Below, piece after piece: positions 25,996-34,127 of a stretch of 64,000 nt of DNA (position 1 is the first letter of the stretch; every line of letters begins with the position of its first letter). The position numbers were made by a program, and so were the translations under genes. Below the pieces are notes generated by a model, which was not told where the DNA came from, made no database searches, and saw nothing but the letters and a program-made list of their open reading frames with translations. This DNA comes from Bhargavaea massiliensis (GTDB lineage: Bacteria > Bacillota > Bacilli > Bacillales_A > Planococcaceae). The stretch is taken from NCBI RefSeq assembly GCF_018390575.1, contig NZ_JAHBCJ010000003.1, positions 310,001 to 374,000 of the forward strand. The letters run 5' to 3'.

Positions 25996-26023
25996 AAACC
26001 CGGCAGCATAAGCTGCCGGGTTT
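25996..26023 (-). terminator. Terminator of the M24 peptidase gene
   Basis: AAACCCGGCAGC (25996-26007) and GCTGCCGGGTTT (26012-26023) form a perfect 12-base-pair stem with a four-base loop. It stands ten bases after the peptidase stop codon on the minus strand and is followed there by a T-containing tail. Confidence 0.85.
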
Positions 26024-26032
26024 GCAGTTTTC

Positions 26033-27142
26033 TCAGTGTCCAATGATCCGTAGGTCTTTAGGGAAGGAGGTGAGCACCTCGGCCTGGCCGTCTTCGGTGA
26101 TATGGACGATATCCTCGATCCTGACCCCGCCGTACCCGGGAATGTAGATGCCGGGTTCAATCGTGAACACATTGCCCGGTTCTGCCAGGCTCTCATTTTT
26201 CGCATGTACGGAAGGGGCCTCATGCACTTCAATACCGACTCCGTGTCCGACCCGGTTGTTAAAGTAGTCCCCATATCCATCGTCTTCGATCACTTTCCTG
26301 GCAGCCGAGTCGATGCTGCAGAGTGGAACCCCGGCCCGGGAAGCTTCGATTCCTGCTTCATTAGACCGGCGGACGATGTCATAGATTTGCTGCTGCTCTT
26401 CTGTAGGTTCGCCAATAACAAAGGTTCTGGTGATATCCGAGCAGTAACCGTTCTTGATGACACCCATATCAATCAGCAGGAAGTCTCCCGTTGTGATTTT
26501 CCGGTCGCCGGGAGATCCGTGCGGCAGGGCGGCTTTCTCACCCGAAAGGACAATCGTGGAGAATGATGGGCCGTCTGCACCATGCATTCTCATAAGATAT
26601 TCCAGCTCGGCGGTGAGTTCAGCTTCCGTCATGCCCGGCTTTACTTTCCGGATCCCCTCATCCATGACTTTCTCAATAATGCGGATGGCTTCTTTTATAG
26701 AAGTGATCTCTACTATTGATTTATGGAGGCGCAATTCGTTGATTGACGGGGTGATGTCAATCACCTCCTCAGGAGAGAAATTGTTGGATAGGGCTTGGAA
26801 CCTACCATAACTCAGTGTGTTGGCTTCAATACCCAGTACACCGCAAGGCTTGGGGATTTCTTGACTGATAACAGTCATTGGATCCTCTTCATCCGAAATG
26901 GGTGTGACCTGAATATTGGGGACTGCTTGTCTGGCAGCTTCTTCATCTAAAAGTGGGACGTAGAGAGAGGTGTTGCCGTTCTTCTGGTCAAACAGAAGTC
27001 CCATAAAGCGCTCATGAGGGTCGGAGAGAAAGCCTGTGAAATAAAAGATGCTATAGGGGGAGGTAAGTAAAACATAATCAACCCTTTGAGAAAGAAGCTT
27101 CTCCATAAATATTTGAACACGATTTTCTAATACTGTAACCAA
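26033..27142 (-). CDS. M24 family Xaa-Pro peptidase under sigma-54 control
   Basis: A 369-residue metallopeptidase: creatinase N-domain (about 5-125) and pita-bread catalytic domain. Metal ligands are visible as LLIDMGVIKNGYCSDITRT (two Asp), NRVGHGVGIEVHEAP (His), FTIEPGIYIPG and RIEDIV (two Glu). It would release proline from Xaa-Pro peptides. The open frame runs to 27205, but a sigma-54 promoter occupies 27189-27205. The TTG at 27142, eight bases after AAAGGAAGT, is therefore the likely start. The first third is AT-rich and the rest GC-rich. It is divergent from the prolidase gene at 27570. Confidence 0.9.
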   Translation of the reverse strand: MVTVLENRVQIFMEKLLSQRVDYVLLTSPYSIFYFTGFLSDPHERFMGLLFDQKNGNTSLYVPLLDEEAARQAVPNIQVTPISDEEDPMTVISQEIPKPCGVLGIEANTLSYGRFQALSNNFSPEEVIDITPSINELRLHKSIVEITSIKEAIRIIEKVMDEGIRKVKPGMTEAELTAELEYLMRMHGADGPSFSTIVLSGEKAALPHGSPGDRKITTGDFLLIDMGVIKNGYCSDITRTFVIGEPTEEQQQIYDIVRRSNEAGIEASRAGVPLCSIDSAARKVIEDDGYGDYFNNRVGHGVGIEVHEAPSVHAKNESLAEPGNVFTIEPGIYIPGYGGVRIEDIVHITEDGQAEVLTSFPKDLRIIGH

Positions 27143-27188
27143 GAGCGATGACTTCCTTTCTATATGATTTACTGTACTTTCTTTATAA

Positions 27189-27205
27189 AGCAAAAAGCAT
27201 GCCAA
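27189..27205 (-). promoter_or_regulatory. Sigma-54 promoter of the M24 peptidase gene
   Basis: On the minus strand TTGGCATGCTTTTTGCT is an almost exact match to the consensus TTGGCACGNNNNTTGCT with GG-N10-GC. Transcription would start near 27178, 36 bases before the TTG start. The divergent prolidase promoter is 280 bases away, so activator sites between them may serve both. Confidence 0.88.
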
Positions 27206-27324
27206 GCTTACTTATCACGTGCAAGTTATTGACGTCCGCCATAGGCTGTTGCCCACTTTTCCCGGCATTATTGGGTGCAATGATAAATAGGGAGGATACG
27301 AACGCATTGCGAGAGCTAATATTC

Positions 27325-27334
27325 CGACATATTT
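27325..27334. promoter_or_regulatory. Shared decamer, possible activator site
   Basis: CGACATATTT occurs here, between the divergent sigma-54 promoters at 27189 and 27484, and again at 4922-4931, about 75 bases before the sigma-54 promoter at 5005. Distances of 75-160 bases are normal for enhancer sites of sigma-54 activators. The match is short and could be chance in AT-rich DNA. Confidence 0.25.
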
Positions 27335-27483
27335 TCAAAAACGCACAAGAAACCGCTTATTAGTATTTAAAAGTGTTCAGAAAATTTAACAAAGTATTTG
27401 CTGGTTGTATAAAAAACTGACAGCAACACTTCGTTAAAAGCGTTTTGGAAGCTTAATTACCATTAGATTTACTGTGTCGAAAG

Positions 27484-27500
27484 TGGCATGAATTTTGCAG
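27484..27500 (+). promoter_or_regulatory. Sigma-54 promoter of the prolidase gene
   Basis: GTGGCATGAATTTTGCA has GG at 27486-27487 and GC at 27498-27499, ten bases apart, with a perfect TTGCA half. Predicted transcription start is near 27511. It lies 70 bases before the GTG start at 27570. Confidence 0.83.
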
Positions 27501-27524
27501 TAACAACTATAAGGAGGTCCTAAG

Positions 27525-27545
27525 TGGTAAGGAAATTCGAATAAC
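27525..27545 (+). CDS. Possible six-codon leader open frame before the prolidase gene
   Basis: A near-perfect ribosome site AAGGAGG (27512-27518) is followed six bases later by GTG and the short frame MVRKFE ending in TAA at 27545. The true gene has its own, weaker site 20 bases further on. The leader lies right after the predicted sigma-54 transcription start. It may be a ribosome loading or regulatory leader, or an accidental frame. Confidence 0.3.
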
Positions 27546-27569
27546 GTAAACCATGAAAGGAGTTCGGCA

Positions 27570-28775
27570 GTGGATTATATTATTTCAAACATCAGGCTTC
27601 TTGCAGGTGAGGACTTAGAGCTTGTACGAAACAAGGCTGTTTGGGTGAAGGATGGCATCATCCATGAGGTCATCTCAGATTCTGAAATTCCCGAGGGGGC
27701 TCTAGTACACGATGGTCGCGGTCATCTACTCATACCCGGCCTGATTGACCTTCACATCCATATGATGTGGGACGGTTCTGCCGACCCGGTGGCGACCCTT
27801 GAGTTAGAAGGTTACGAGCAGATGCTGATCCGGGCGGTAGCCAACTGCAGGCATTACCTGGAGCATGGCATCACCACAGTACGCGACATCGGTTCGGTTG
27901 ATGATATCGCACTGCATGTGGCCAAAAGCATCCGAAGGGGGCTGGTTCCGGGGCCGGATGTGATTGCAAGCGGGAAGACACTGACGATGACCGGCGGGCA
28001 TGATCCGTTCTGGGCCCGGTTTGTGGACGGGAAAGATGAGGCGCTGAAAGGTGTCCGTGAGCAGATCTATAAGGGCGCCCAGGTGATCAAGGTGAGTGCG
28101 ACCGGTGGCGCATACGGACGTGACGAAGGGGAGCAGGTCGGCCATTCCGAGCTGAATCCCGAGGAGCTGCAGACCATCGCCAATGAAGCACACCGCTTCG
28201 GGCTTAAGGTGGCATCCCATGCAATCGGCAGGGATGGCATCCGGAATTCACTGCTTGCCGGCATCGATACAATCGAGCATGGGCATTACCTGGATGATGA
28301 GTTAGTGGCGCTGATGAAAGAGCGGGGAGCAGCATGGATTCCTACTCTCTATGTTTACCAACAGCTCGCTTCCATGAAAGAAATTCCGGAATATGCAAAG
28401 GAAAAAGCGAGAGAAATCACAGAAATTCATGCTGCGGCATTCAAAAAATACTTTAATAGCGGCGTGCTGGTCGGGGCGGGTTCTGATGCGGGTTCGCCGG
28501 GTACCTCCCACCATGCGTTAAAGGATGAATTATACGCGATGCATGAGCTGATGCCTGACACGAAAGCTGTTTTGAAAACTGCAACGGTTAATGCCGGAAA
28601 GATATTAGATATGAACGTTGGCAGGATTGAGAAGGGTTATAAGGCTGATCTTATTTTATTGGCCGGTAATCCTATCGATGATTTATCACACTTGGATAAA
28701 GTGAACCAGGTTTTTAAAGACGGAGAAATTGTTGTAAATCATGGTCTATCAAATATCAAAGTCGAAGCAATATAA
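27570..28775 (+). CDS. Amidohydrolase-superfamily Xaa-Pro dipeptidase (prolidase-like)
   Basis: A 401-residue metal-dependent hydrolase. The N-terminal beta-sandwich leads into the TIM-barrel metal site LIDLHIHMMWDG (His-x-His near 63-65). A candidate carboxylated lysine lies in QVIKVSATGGAYG (near 176), then His in KVASHAIGRDG and TIEHGHYLDD, and Asp in VGAGSDAGSPGTSHH. This subgroup includes imidazolonepropionase-like and Xaa-Pro/Xaa-Arg dipeptidases. The context of two M24 peptidases and the sigma-54 promoter favours cleavage of Xaa-Pro or Xaa-Hyp dipeptides. GTG 27570 follows AAAGGAG. The middle is GC-rich while both ends are AT-rich. Confidence 0.8.
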   Translation: MDYIISNIRLLAGEDLELVRNKAVWVKDGIIHEVISDSEIPEGALVHDGRGHLLIPGLIDLHIHMMWDGSADPVATLELEGYEQMLIRAVANCRHYLEHGITTVRDIGSVDDIALHVAKSIRRGLVPGPDVIASGKTLTMTGGHDPFWARFVDGKDEALKGVREQIYKGAQVIKVSATGGAYGRDEGEQVGHSELNPEELQTIANEAHRFGLKVASHAIGRDGIRNSLLAGIDTIEHGHYLDDELVALMKERGAAWIPTLYVYQQLASMKEIPEYAKEKAREITEIHAAAFKKYFNSGVLVGAGSDAGSPGTSHHALKDELYAMHELMPDTKAVLKTATVNAGKILDMNVGRIEKGYKADLILLAGNPIDDLSHLDKVNQVFKDGEIVVNHGLSNIKVEAI

Positions 28776-28832
28776 AGGATTTGTGAATAGGGCAATTTCA
28801 ATACACGGGTAATAAAGATCTTATAGGGAGAT

Positions 28833-30017
28833 GTGGAATTGAGACTAAATATATCAAAAGAAGAGATATTGGAGAGACAAAGCAGACTCGTAAAAGAACT
28901 CCAAAATAATGGGCTAGATGGGGCAATTCTGTTTAATCAAACCGATATATTCTACCTTTCGGACTTTAACTTTATTTCAACCGAACGACCGATCTGCCTA
29001 TTTATCGACCCACTTGGAAAGACGAATCTTTTTATACCTGCGCTGGAAATAGACTATGCTGGTGAGATTGCTTATGTAGATGAAATCTATTCATATCCTG
29101 AATATCCCGGTATTCTCCATCCAATGGAATATTTAAAAGGCATTTTAACGGAAACTGGATTCGTCAATAAGAATGTAGGAATAGACGGAGATGGTTACAG
29201 TTCCCCCTATGGTTATGTAGGGCCGAAGCTTAGTGAAATTATTGACGCTAACTTCAAGTCAATTCAAGGTTGGGTTGAAAAGATGAGATACGTGAAATCA
29301 CAAAATGAAATTGAGTTGATAAAAGAGTCATGTCGTTGGGGTAACTTAGCTCATAAACTACTACAGAAAAATGTGAAAGCTGGATTAAATGAGCTGGAGG
29401 TTTCCAGTTCAGCAAGCCATGAAGCTTCGTTAGCTATGATAAATGCATTAGGGCGTGAATATAGGCCTTACGGCCAGCCGGCCCATGCCTCTTTTCGTGG
29501 TCAAATAGGAGAGCTTTCAGCATTTCCACATGTAGTAACACAAAATGCCACAATAAAGAAAGGAGACAACCTAGTCACTTGGGCAGCTGCCGATGTCTGG
29601 GGATATCAAAGTGAATTGGAGCGAACAATGTTTGTAGAAGATGTTAGCTCAGAACAGGAAAAGTATTTTAAGCTAATGTGCGAAGCTCAAGAAACCGCAT
29701 TTAAAAATATTAAGCCAGGGATACCAGCATCTGCTGTTGACAAAGAGGTTCAAAGATTTATAGATGAAAATGGAATACGACAATATTGCCCTCATCATAC
29801 TGGTCACGCTATTGGGTTATTAATGCATGAAGCACCTTTTTTTGATCTCGGTGATCATACAATATTAGAGCCTGGAATGGTATTTACCGTAGAACCTGGT
29901 GTATTCGTAAAAGGTTTGGGTGGGTTCCGGCATTCGGATACGGTACTCGTTACAGAGGAAGGTGTGGAATTACTAACCTACTATCCTAGGGATTTGGAAT
30001 CACTAATTTGCTATTGA
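28833..30017 (+). CDS. M24 family peptidase (Xaa-Pro peptidase/creatinase type)
   Basis: A 394-residue member of the M24 family with creatinase N-domain and catalytic domain. Metal-site residues appear as NLVTWAAADVWGYQSELERT, HHTGHAIGLLMHEAPFF, TVEPGVFVKGLGG and a final EEGVELLT. The first ligand Asp of many peptidases (TIDFGA) is replaced by Ala/Asp in WAAADVWG, as in ectoine hydrolase-like and related amidinohydrolase branches, so the substrate may not be a plain dipeptide. GTG 28833 is only two bases from AGGGAG; TTG 28839 has better spacing. The gene is very AT-rich and lies 57 bases behind the prolidase, probably in its operon. Confidence 0.8.
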   Translation: MELRLNISKEEILERQSRLVKELQNNGLDGAILFNQTDIFYLSDFNFISTERPICLFIDPLGKTNLFIPALEIDYAGEIAYVDEIYSYPEYPGILHPMEYLKGILTETGFVNKNVGIDGDGYSSPYGYVGPKLSEIIDANFKSIQGWVEKMRYVKSQNEIELIKESCRWGNLAHKLLQKNVKAGLNELEVSSSASHEASLAMINALGREYRPYGQPAHASFRGQIGELSAFPHVVTQNATIKKGDNLVTWAAADVWGYQSELERTMFVEDVSSEQEKYFKLMCEAQETAFKNIKPGIPASAVDKEVQRFIDENGIRQYCPHHTGHAIGLLMHEAPFFDLGDHTILEPGMVFTVEPGVFVKGLGGFRHSDTVLVTEEGVELLTYYPRDLESLICY

Positions 30018-30057
30018 CCTAATTACTGTATTTTTCCAAGTTGGAATAAATGGGCAA

Positions 30058-30082
30058 GGCGGTCCTCTTTTCGAGAACCGCC
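30058..30082. terminator. Weak bidirectional hairpin between converging genes
   Basis: GGCGGT (30058-30063) and ACCGCC (30077-30082) pair, with an inner CTC/GAG helix around TTTTC. It lies between the stop of the M24 gene and the stop of the prolyl oligopeptidase gene. There is no clear T-run. Confidence 0.5.
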
Positions 30083-30087
30083 ATTCT

Positions 30088-32130
30088 TCATTGGATCATA
30101 TTTAGTTGTATATAGAGAAATGAATAGATGTCCGCATGTTCGTCAATGATTTTTGACACCGGTTTGCCGAGCCCATGTCCTGCATCCTTCTCGATCCGTA
30201 GCAGGATGGGGGCATCCCCCTTTTGGGCTTCCTGCATCGCAGCTGCGTACTTCATCGCGTGGAGCGGGACGACACGGTCATCGGTATCCGCGGTTGTGAT
30301 CAGAACGGGAGGATGTTCACGTTCTTTAATGTTGTGCAGCGGGGAATATGCAATGATATTCCGGAAATCTTCTTCATTTTCCTCCGGATGGCCGAATTCC
30401 GAGGTCAAGAATCGGCCGACCGTGAACTTATGGTACCTGAGCATATCGGTCACCGGAACCTGGCAGATGACCGCGCCGTACAGCTCGGGTCTTCGGTTCA
30501 GGCAGGCTGCCACAAGCAGGCCGCCATTGCTTCCGCCCATGATGGCGATCTTCTCGGGTTTCGTCCACTTTTCCGCAATCAGCCATTCCGCAGCCGAAAT
30601 GAAGTCGTCGAACACTTGTGGCTTGTTGCCGAATGTACCGCCCTGGTGCCAGTCCTCGCCGTATTCCCCGCCGCCCCTGATATTCGCCACGGCATAGATG
30701 CCGCCGTCCTCGATGAACATGGCGTTCGAGGCGTTGAATGCCGGCGTCATGCTGATGTTGAAGCCACCGTAACCATACAGGAGTACCGGGTGGGATCCGT
30801 CGGGCGACAGGTCTTTCCGGCTGGTGATGAACATCGGGATCTGTGTGCCGTCCGTAGAAGGATAGAAAACCTGCCGGGTGGTGTACAGGTCAGGATCCAA
30901 TCCGCCTTCCGGCACCAGAACGGTGACCAATTCATCCGATTCAATCGTGTATCGGGCAATCGTCGTGGGAGTGAGATAGGACGTATAGCCGATCAGCACT
31001 TCACCTTCTTTTTTGGATACCTGAATGTTCGATACCGAGATCATTTCGGGCAAGTCGAGTCTTCTGACATGAGTTCCATCCGTCCTGTACAGTTCAACAC
31101 GGTGCCAGGCATGTTCCATATAAGCCGCAATCAGGTGGTTCCCGGCGAGTTTCGGGAAGTAGAGAACATTTTCCTGCTCAGGAATGATTTCCTGCCAGTG
31201 CTCTTTTTCCGGATGTTCCGGATCAACCGAGATGATCCTCCCATTTGGGGCGCCGGCAGTGGTGTAGAGGATGAACCGGCCTTCCGAATTCCCCAGGAAA
31301 GAGTAGTAGCCATCACCGTCAGGGGCGAGGGGGAGGAAGTCCCCATCGGAAGTTGCCTCCCGGTAGTAGAGGCGGCTCTTGTTTTCAGTGCCTTTCCATG
31401 ATTGGAGAATAAGGTGACGATGATCATCGGTGAAGGTAGCACTGAACGACAGTTCCTTGTCATCAGGCCGTTCATGAATCAGGCGGTCTTCAGATTGAGG
31501 GGTATTCAGCCGATGGAAATAAAGCCGGTTGTAGTTGCTTCCATCCTCTTCCGGCACAGTGCCCGGTTCGGGGTAACGGCTATAGTAAAAGCCAGTCTCA
31601 TTCTCTGTCCATGCGATGTCCGTAAACTTGGCCCATCGGATGATTTCCGGGAGGTCTTTGCCGGTTTCAAGGTTGCGGATCCGGATAGTCTGCCAGTCGC
31701 TTCCGTTTTCCGACAGGGCATATGCGAGCCATGATCCTTTTCCGCTGAATGAAAGTGCGGTCAGTGCAGTCGTGCCTTCCGGATTTATCTCGTTCGGGTC
31801 AATCACCTTGTCAGGCGTTGAATCTGAGAGGTTGTGTGAACGGTAGAGCACAGGCTGGTTCTGCAGACCGTTATTTTTCTGATAGAAATATTCGCCGTTC
31901 ACTTTTTCGGGTGTAAAGAATTTTACGGCATTCCAGCGCCCGGCAAGCTTTTTCTGGATGGTATTACGAACGGTAAGCGAATCAAAATAGGTGCGTGTTT
32001 TCTGATTCTGATTATCTGCCCAGGCTTCCGTATCGGGATGCGTTGATTCCTCTAGCCAGCGATAGGGGTCTCGGATTTCACGACCATGATAAAAATCAAC
32101 GGTATCAGTTTTTGCAATAGGTGTGCTCAT
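30088..32130 (-). CDS. Prolyl oligopeptidase (S9A family)
   Basis: A 680-residue serine peptidase. The beta-propeller (about 70-410) follows the S9A start YHGREIRDPYRWLEE. The alpha/beta-hydrolase domain has the nucleophile in GGSNGGLL (Ser near 527), a catalytic Asp in DDRVVP and His in DAGHGLG. RGGGEYGEDWHQGG is the classical S9A signature. It cleaves peptides up to about 30 residues after proline. No signal peptide is seen, so it would act inside on imported peptides. ATG 32130 with GGGAGGAA is chosen over 32244 because a sigma-54 promoter lies between them. Confidence 0.94.
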   Translation of the reverse strand: MSTPIAKTDTVDFYHGREIRDPYRWLEESTHPDTEAWADNQNQKTRTYFDSLTVRNTIQKKLAGRWNAVKFFTPEKVNGEYFYQKNNGLQNQPVLYRSHNLSDSTPDKVIDPNEINPEGTTALTALSFSGKGSWLAYALSENGSDWQTIRIRNLETGKDLPEIIRWAKFTDIAWTENETGFYYSRYPEPGTVPEEDGSNYNRLYFHRLNTPQSEDRLIHERPDDKELSFSATFTDDHRHLILQSWKGTENKSRLYYREATSDGDFLPLAPDGDGYYSFLGNSEGRFILYTTAGAPNGRIISVDPEHPEKEHWQEIIPEQENVLYFPKLAGNHLIAAYMEHAWHRVELYRTDGTHVRRLDLPEMISVSNIQVSKKEGEVLIGYTSYLTPTTIARYTIESDELVTVLVPEGGLDPDLYTTRQVFYPSTDGTQIPMFITSRKDLSPDGSHPVLLYGYGGFNISMTPAFNASNAMFIEDGGIYAVANIRGGGEYGEDWHQGGTFGNKPQVFDDFISAAEWLIAEKWTKPEKIAIMGGSNGGLLVAACLNRRPELYGAVICQVPVTDMLRYHKFTVGRFLTSEFGHPEENEEDFRNIIAYSPLHNIKEREHPPVLITTADTDDRVVPLHAMKYAAAMQEAQKGDAPILLRIEKDAGHGLGKPVSKIIDEHADIYSFLYIQLNMIQ

Positions 32131-32166
32131 GTCATTTCCTCCCTTATAGTTGTTCATCAATGTGGA

Positions 32167-32183
32167 TGCAAGTAACATGCCAT
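32167..32183 (-). promoter_or_regulatory. Sigma-54 promoter of the prolyl oligopeptidase gene
   Basis: On the minus strand ATGGCATGTTACTTGCA has GG-N10-GC spacing, TGGCA and TTGCA halves. Transcription would begin near 32155, 25 bases before the ATG at 32130 and just before the GGGAGG ribosome site. Confidence 0.78.
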
Positions 32184-32368
32184 GAGAGAGAACATTTCTC
32201 GATTCTCCGGGAATAAACAAGTTTTCAGTGAATTCTGTATTCATACAGTTCAGACGGTCATTTAATCAAGAAAACGCTCTCTTGGCAACTAAAGGAAGGT
32301 TGATATACAACAGATGATATAATTTTATTTATCAGAAAGTTCAATATTCCAACAAGAGGTGAGCAGAC

Positions 32369-33979
32369 ATGAATGTACCGCTGATATTGACTGACTTCCT
32401 GGACCGCGCAGTGCGTCTGTACGGGGAGAAGCCGGCCGTGATTGACCACGATGAGGGGCGCAGGCTGACCTATAACGAGCTGGGCAGGCGGGTAAACCGC
32501 CTGTCCCATGGCCTCCGCTCGCTCGGCGTGCAGAAGGGGGACCGTGTCGCTTACCTCGCTCCGAACACTCTGGAGATGCTGGAAGGATTCTACGGAATCT
32601 ATCAGACAGGCGCCGTCATGGTGCCCCTCAATATTCGACTCAAGCCGGAGGATTACCTGTTCATCCTCAACCATAGCGAATCCAAGGTGCTGTTTGCCGA
32701 CCAGGATCTGCTTCATCTGATTGAGCCGGTAAAGGACCAGTTCAAAACCGTCGAGCGGATCATTGTGCATTATCATGACGGAGAGACTGAAGAGACGTCT
32801 TACGACGATTGGCTGGCTCAGTTCCCGGAAGAGCCGTTTAACCGGGCGGAGCTCGAGGAGGACGACGTCGCGAGCCTGCTTTATACAAGCGGGACGACCG
32901 GCAATCCGAAGGGCGTCATGCTGACGCACCGGAACAACTACCTGCACGCGATGTCGCTGATGCACCATCTCCGGGTGTATGATACGGATACGTATCTCCA
33001 CGTCCTGCCGATGTTCCACGTCAACGGCTGGGGCGCGCCGTTCTACTATACGGCAAACGGGGCGACGCACGTCTGCCTACGCAAGGCACGGCCGGAGACC
33101 ATTTATGACGCGATCAATTCCCACGGGGTCACGTCGGTGCATATGGCGCCGACCGTCCTCAACTCTCTGCTGCAATACTATGATTCCGAGAAGCCGGAGA
33201 CCGGAACGGCCGATCTCCGCATCGTCATCGCAGGCTCCGCTCCACCGCCGGCCTTTATCCGCCGCGTCGAAGACGAGCTGGGCTGGGAATTCATCCAGGT
33301 GTACGGCATGACCGAATCATCGCCGCTCAGTCTCACGTCCTCGAGCCGTTCAACGGAAGCGCATTTGTCTGATGAGGAGAAAGTCCGCCTGAAAGCGAAG
33401 GCGGGCTACCCGATGGTCGGCAACGACGTCCGGGTTGTCAACGACTTCGGGGAAGAGGTTCCTCATGACGGCAAGTCGATCGGCGAGGTTGTCGTCCGGA
33501 GCCACGGCGTCATGAAAGGCTACTGGAAAAACGAAGAAGCAACAGCGGAAGCACTTCGGAATGGTTGGCTCCACACGGGGGACATGGGCACCATTGACGA
33601 ATTCGGGCACATCGACATCACCGACCGGAAAAAGGACATTATCATCTCCGGCGGCGAAAACATTTCTTCCATTGAAGTGGAAGGGGCACTGTATGAGCAC
33701 CCGGACATCGTGGAGGCTGCCGTCATCGCGGTCCCGCACGAGAAATGGGGAGAGACCCCGCATGCATACGTCGTCCTCCGTGAAGGCACCGGTCTGAGTG
33801 AACAGGATGTCATCGACTTCTCCCGCTCCAAGCTGGCGCACTTCAAGGCCGTCACGGGCGTGACCTTCGTCAATGAGCTGCCGAAAACCGCCTCGGGCAA
33901 GATCCAGAAGGTCCATCTCCGGAACGACTACTGGGAATCCCACAAAGGTCTGGCTGCCTCGGGTCGGTTTGTGAATTAA
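32369..33979 (+). CDS. Long-chain-fatty-acid-type acyl-CoA synthetase (AMP-binding)
   Basis: A 536-residue adenylate-forming ligase. The P-loop-like A3 motif LLYTSGTTGNPKGVMLTH (about 172-190), YGMTESSPLS, the A7-type LHTGDMGTIDEFGHIDITDRKKDIIISGGENI and the C-terminal lysine in LPKTASGKIQK are all visible. It activates a carboxylic acid with ATP and CoA; chain length cannot be read. AAGAGGTGAGC precedes ATG. It starts the block right of the sigma-54 regulon, with its own terminator, and is not obviously part of that pathway. Confidence 0.9.
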   Translation: MNVPLILTDFLDRAVRLYGEKPAVIDHDEGRRLTYNELGRRVNRLSHGLRSLGVQKGDRVAYLAPNTLEMLEGFYGIYQTGAVMVPLNIRLKPEDYLFILNHSESKVLFADQDLLHLIEPVKDQFKTVERIIVHYHDGETEETSYDDWLAQFPEEPFNRAELEEDDVASLLYTSGTTGNPKGVMLTHRNNYLHAMSLMHHLRVYDTDTYLHVLPMFHVNGWGAPFYYTANGATHVCLRKARPETIYDAINSHGVTSVHMAPTVLNSLLQYYDSEKPETGTADLRIVIAGSAPPPAFIRRVEDELGWEFIQVYGMTESSPLSLTSSSRSTEAHLSDEEKVRLKAKAGYPMVGNDVRVVNDFGEEVPHDGKSIGEVVVRSHGVMKGYWKNEEATAEALRNGWLHTGDMGTIDEFGHIDITDRKKDIIISGGENISSIEVEGALYEHPDIVEAAVIAVPHEKWGETPHAYVVLREGTGLSEQDVIDFSRSKLAHFKAVTGVTFVNELPKTASGKIQKVHLRNDYWESHKGLAASGRFVN

Positions 33980-33994
33980 ACACATGGAATTCTG

Positions 33995-34022
33995 CAGACC
34001 TGCTTTGGCAGGTCTGTTTTTT
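33995..34022 (+). terminator. Strong terminator of the acyl-CoA synthetase gene
   Basis: CAGACCTGC (33995-34003) and GCAGGTCTG (34008-34016) form a nine-base-pair stem with a TTTG loop and are followed by six T. Confidence 0.93.
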
Positions 34023-34127
34023 GCGGATAACACCCCTTCCTATGTACAGGTGCCGCATTGTCACCTGTGGTAAACTATTGGAAAAAGTTCGATTGCGCGC
34101 CAAAAATCTTCCCTGGGGTGATGTAGG

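Noticed and set aside
27148-27363. 71-codon plus-strand frame between the divergent sigma-54 genes
   Set aside because: It runs through the minus-strand promoter at 27189 and has no ribosome site; the protein looks random.
27430-27450. Possible cre site (TAAAAGCGTTTTGG) before the prolidase promoter
   Set aside because: Three mismatches to the CcpA consensus, including core bases; not convincing.
32274-32298. Possible sigma-54 promoter before the acyl-CoA synthetase gene (TTGGCA)
   Set aside because: Only the -24 half is present; the bases ten positions on are AA, not GC.
32258-33070. 270-codon minus-strand frame
   Set aside because: It is antisense to the acyl-CoA synthetase gene and covers that gene's promoter; no recognisable domain.
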